Positions 51,772 through 51,832 of a stretch of DNA of 51,832 bases are shown here, one piece after another; positions within the stretch are counted from its first letter, which is position 1, and each line of letters opens with the position of its first letter. The notes beneath the pieces were generated by a model. That model saw only the letters and a program-made list of their open reading frames with translations, was not told the DNA's origin and did no database searches. The position numbers and the translations under genes are program-made. Source of the stretch: Brooklawnia sp937867175 (GTDB lineage Bacteria; Actinomycetota; Actinomycetes; Propionibacteriales; Propionibacteriaceae); the NCBI GenBank assembly GCA_036821905.1, contig DAISIR010000018.1, positions 1 through 51,832 on the forward strand, written 5' to 3'.

Positions 51772-51832
51772 GATCGTGTGGGGTTACCCGCAAATCGTGG
51801 ACACGTCCCGCTTACGCGGCTTTGTCCTCGGT
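51772..51832. other. Foreign sequence abutting the truncated res gene
   Basis: The last 61 bp do not continue the Res protein. In minus orientation they read GCGGGACGTGTCCACGATTT then GCGGGTAACC before CCACACGATC and the res ATG. The stretch resembles the end of an insertion sequence, but the element itself is off the window, so the type cannot be named. Confidence 0.4.

Noticed and set aside
1..51832. tRNA, rRNA or CRISPR arrays
   Set aside because: No cloverleaf, rRNA or regularly spaced repeat was recognised in the intergenic stretches, most of which are under 300 bp.

Overview
The window is high-GC DNA with actinobacterial gene content and style: GTG starts, tight ATGA-type overlaps, SCO6880-type conjugation protein, MmyB-type XRE regulators, MMPL and YhgE transporters. 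The pairing of NrfHA and NirK with a CcdA/ResB/CcsA cytochrome maturation set would fit a facultative or anaerobic actinobacterium, possibly Propionibacteriaceae. The family-level placement is inference, not shown by a marker gene.

Region 1 (1-2.4 kb) is a decayed integrative element: an excisionase-like HTH gene, an HNH endonuclease split by an in-frame TGA, and a 3'-truncated SCO6880-type conjugation gene. Region 2 (2.5-11.9 kb) is an accessory redox/stress island. It has an HxlR regulator, a zinc macrodomain protein, a SirTM-like sirtuin and an NmrA-type reductase in one overlapping operon. Next come two aldo/keto reductases, a carboxymuconolactone-decarboxylase-like protein, a cupin and an MmyB-type regulator. 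At least four genes here are broken: two MFS transporters, an alcohol dehydrogenase and a second MmyB-type gene.

Region 3 (12-22.4 kb) looks like stable chromosome: an ABC-like ATPase, YhgE/Pip membrane protein and CPA2 antiporter operon, diverging from an SNF2 helicase and SWIM-finger pair, then a CDF-like transporter and an EamA permease with a long His-rich tail. Region 4 (22.4-27.5 kb) is a nitrite/NO module: a Cys-containing HTH regulator diverges from DUF2249, an NnrS-like membrane protein, a large membrane-cupredoxin-NirK fusion and DUF488. Region 5 (27.5-30.9 kb) has an aminotransferase, a SorC regulator and a GpsA-like dehydrogenase.

Region 6 (31.2-39.6 kb) is an ammonifying nitrite reductase operon: nrfH, nrfA, a TPR protein, ccdA, resB, ccsA and a TlpA/ResA-like thioredoxin. 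The last gene is interrupted by a 1717-bp IS256-type element. Removing the element and one copy of its 8-bp target duplication restores a 205-residue thioredoxin exactly. The element carries a second small gene behind the transposase.

Region 7 (39.6-48.8 kb) has a YhgE-like protein and an MMPL transporter ending in a degenerate ATPase-like domain, divergent from a TetR regulator across a palindrome, then a ROK regulator divergent from a GH36 alpha-galactosidase. Region 8 (48.9-51.8 kb) is a type III restriction subunit that has lost its 5' end, including the Walker A region, just inside the right edge.
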